DNA from: Achromobacter sp. ASV32
Lineage (GTDB): Bacteria; Pseudomonadota; Gammaproteobacteria; Burkholderiales; Burkholderiaceae_B
Direction: 5' to 3'
DNA: 40,595 bases
Assembly: GCF_016428805.1 (NCBI RefSeq)
Contig: NZ_JAELTJ010000045.1
Span: 1-40,595 of the forward strand
Shown: in pieces, positions 39,997 to 40,595 of the stretch
How the letters are laid out: every line of letters starts with the position of its first letter
Position numbering within the stretch: position 1 is the first letter of the stretch
Made by a program: the position numbers and the translations under genes
Notes under the pieces: model-generated
Told to the model about the DNA's origin: nothing
The model's input: only the letters and a program-made list of their open reading frames with translations
Databases searched by the model: none

Positions 39997-40595
39997 AAGT
40001 CCTGATCGCCCGCATGAACCACGAGACCAATACCTTTTCACCCGTGCCCACGCCGCTGGCGGCCTTTGGCAACGACGGCCCCACCTATGGCGCCCAGGCC
40101 TACGAAGAGAACAAGGGCAAGCGCACCGCCATGTCCGCCTTCATCGACCTGGCCGAAGCGCAAGGCGCCACCCTCGTCACCCCCGTCTCCGCCACCGCCT
40201 ACCCCAGCGGCCGCGTCGACGGCGACGCCTACCGCCAACTGTGCGACCGCATCGTCGCGGGCGCCCAAGGCTGCGACGCCATCCTGCTCGACCTGCATGG
40301 CGCCATGGCCGTAGAGACCACCGACGACGGCGAAGGCGACCTGCTGGAACGCCTGCGCCAGCAAGCCCCCGACGTACCCATCGCTGTCGCCCTCGACCTG
40401 CACGGCAACGTCACCCAAAAAATGGTCGACAACGCCGACGTCATCATCAGCTTCAAGACCTACCCCCACATCGACATGTACGAAACCGGCGACCACGCCG
40501 GCCGGATTCTGTTCGACTGGCTGTCCGGCGGCCCCCGGCCCAGGATGGCCTGGCGCCGCCTGCCGCTCATGACCCACACCCTGCGCAGCAACACC
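39993..40595 (+). CDS. MlrC/M81-family metallopeptidase-like protein (5' part, cut by window end)
   Basis: The frame starts at 39993 after AGGAGG and runs 201 codons to the window edge; the family is usually about 490-510 residues. Zinc-site motifs of MlrC are visible: His10-Glu11 in 'ARMNHETNTFSP', Asp100 and His102 in 'LLDLHGAM', Asp135 and His137 in 'ALDLHGNV', and 'KTYPHIDMYETG'. MlrC of Sphingomonas ends the microcystin breakdown pathway. Most relatives sit in amide or peptide catabolic operons of soil proteobacteria, with unknown substrates. Its coupling to amiR makes it part of the amide-responsive unit. Confidence 0.9.
   Translation, partial: MKVLIARMNHETNTFSPVPTPLAAFGNDGPTYGAQAYEENKGKRTAMSAFIDLAEAQGATLVTPVSATAYPSGRVDGDAYRQLCDRIVAGAQGCDAILLDLHGAMAVETTDDGEGDLLERLRQQAPDVPIAVALDLHGNVTQKMVDNADVIISFKTYPHIDMYETGDHAGRILFDWLSGGPRPRMAWRRLPLMTHTLRSNT

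Overview
The window looks like chromosomal accessory and metabolic DNA from a high-GC betaproteobacterium of the Alcaligenaceae, most like Achromobacter or Bordetella. The reasons are strong GC bias with GTG/CTG/GCC codons, a Bug-type (TctC) solute receptor, many one-component regulators (AraC, TetR, LysR, GntR, IclR), and several uptake systems next to catabolic enzymes. The species call is inference. I saw no rRNA, tRNA, CRISPR array, insertion sequence or phage gene. No gene-free stretch exceeds 300 bases; the longest is 32245-32538, and it is the most interesting one.

Left part (1-7276): the tail of a basic protein, an AraC regulator, a small unknown protein, a DUF523 protein overlapping a small membrane protein, a Gly/His/Tyr-rich secreted protein, a lipoprotein, a TetR regulator, an 18-bp tandem repeat, a Bug receptor, an NTF2-like protein and a LysR regulator.

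Peptide or amide uptake region (7322-16246): a complete Dpp/Opp-type ABC transporter (receptor, two permeases, two ATPases) on the minus strand lies behind a GntR/FCD regulator. Divergent from the regulator are a class V aminotransferase and a cytoplasmic serine hydrolase of the beta-lactamase fold. The regulator-aminotransferase gap carries two copies of a GTATAC-centred element. The set suggests import, hydrolysis and transamination of a small amide or peptide. An aldo/keto reductase follows.

Efflux region (17558-24268): a TetR repressor gene is divergent from a complete RND tripartite pump (adaptor lipoprotein, inner-membrane transporter, outer-membrane lipoprotein). The gap is AT-rich and holds two nearly identical palindromes, probable repressor sites.

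Middle (24286-32244): an MHS-type MFS transporter, a GMC flavin oxidoreductase and a divergent IclR regulator, then LtrA, a DHA2-type MFS exporter, a VOC protein and a GFA-family protein. A run of 11 G lies between the VOC and exporter genes.

Right end (32245-40595): an operon of a nitrilase-superfamily hydrolase, a branched-chain/amide-type ABC transporter (receptor, LivH, a LivM-LivG fusion, LivF), an AmiC-like cytoplasmic sensor, an AmiR-like ANTAR antiterminator and an MlrC-type (M81) protein cut by the window edge. A strong intrinsic terminator stands 28 bp before the first start codon, behind a promoter-like sequence and two RNA hairpins. As the operon encodes an AmiC/AmiR pair, the best reading is ligand-controlled transcription antitermination, as in the Pseudomonas aeruginosa amidase operon, but with different cargo. 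This is the strongest candidate for an undescribed system here.
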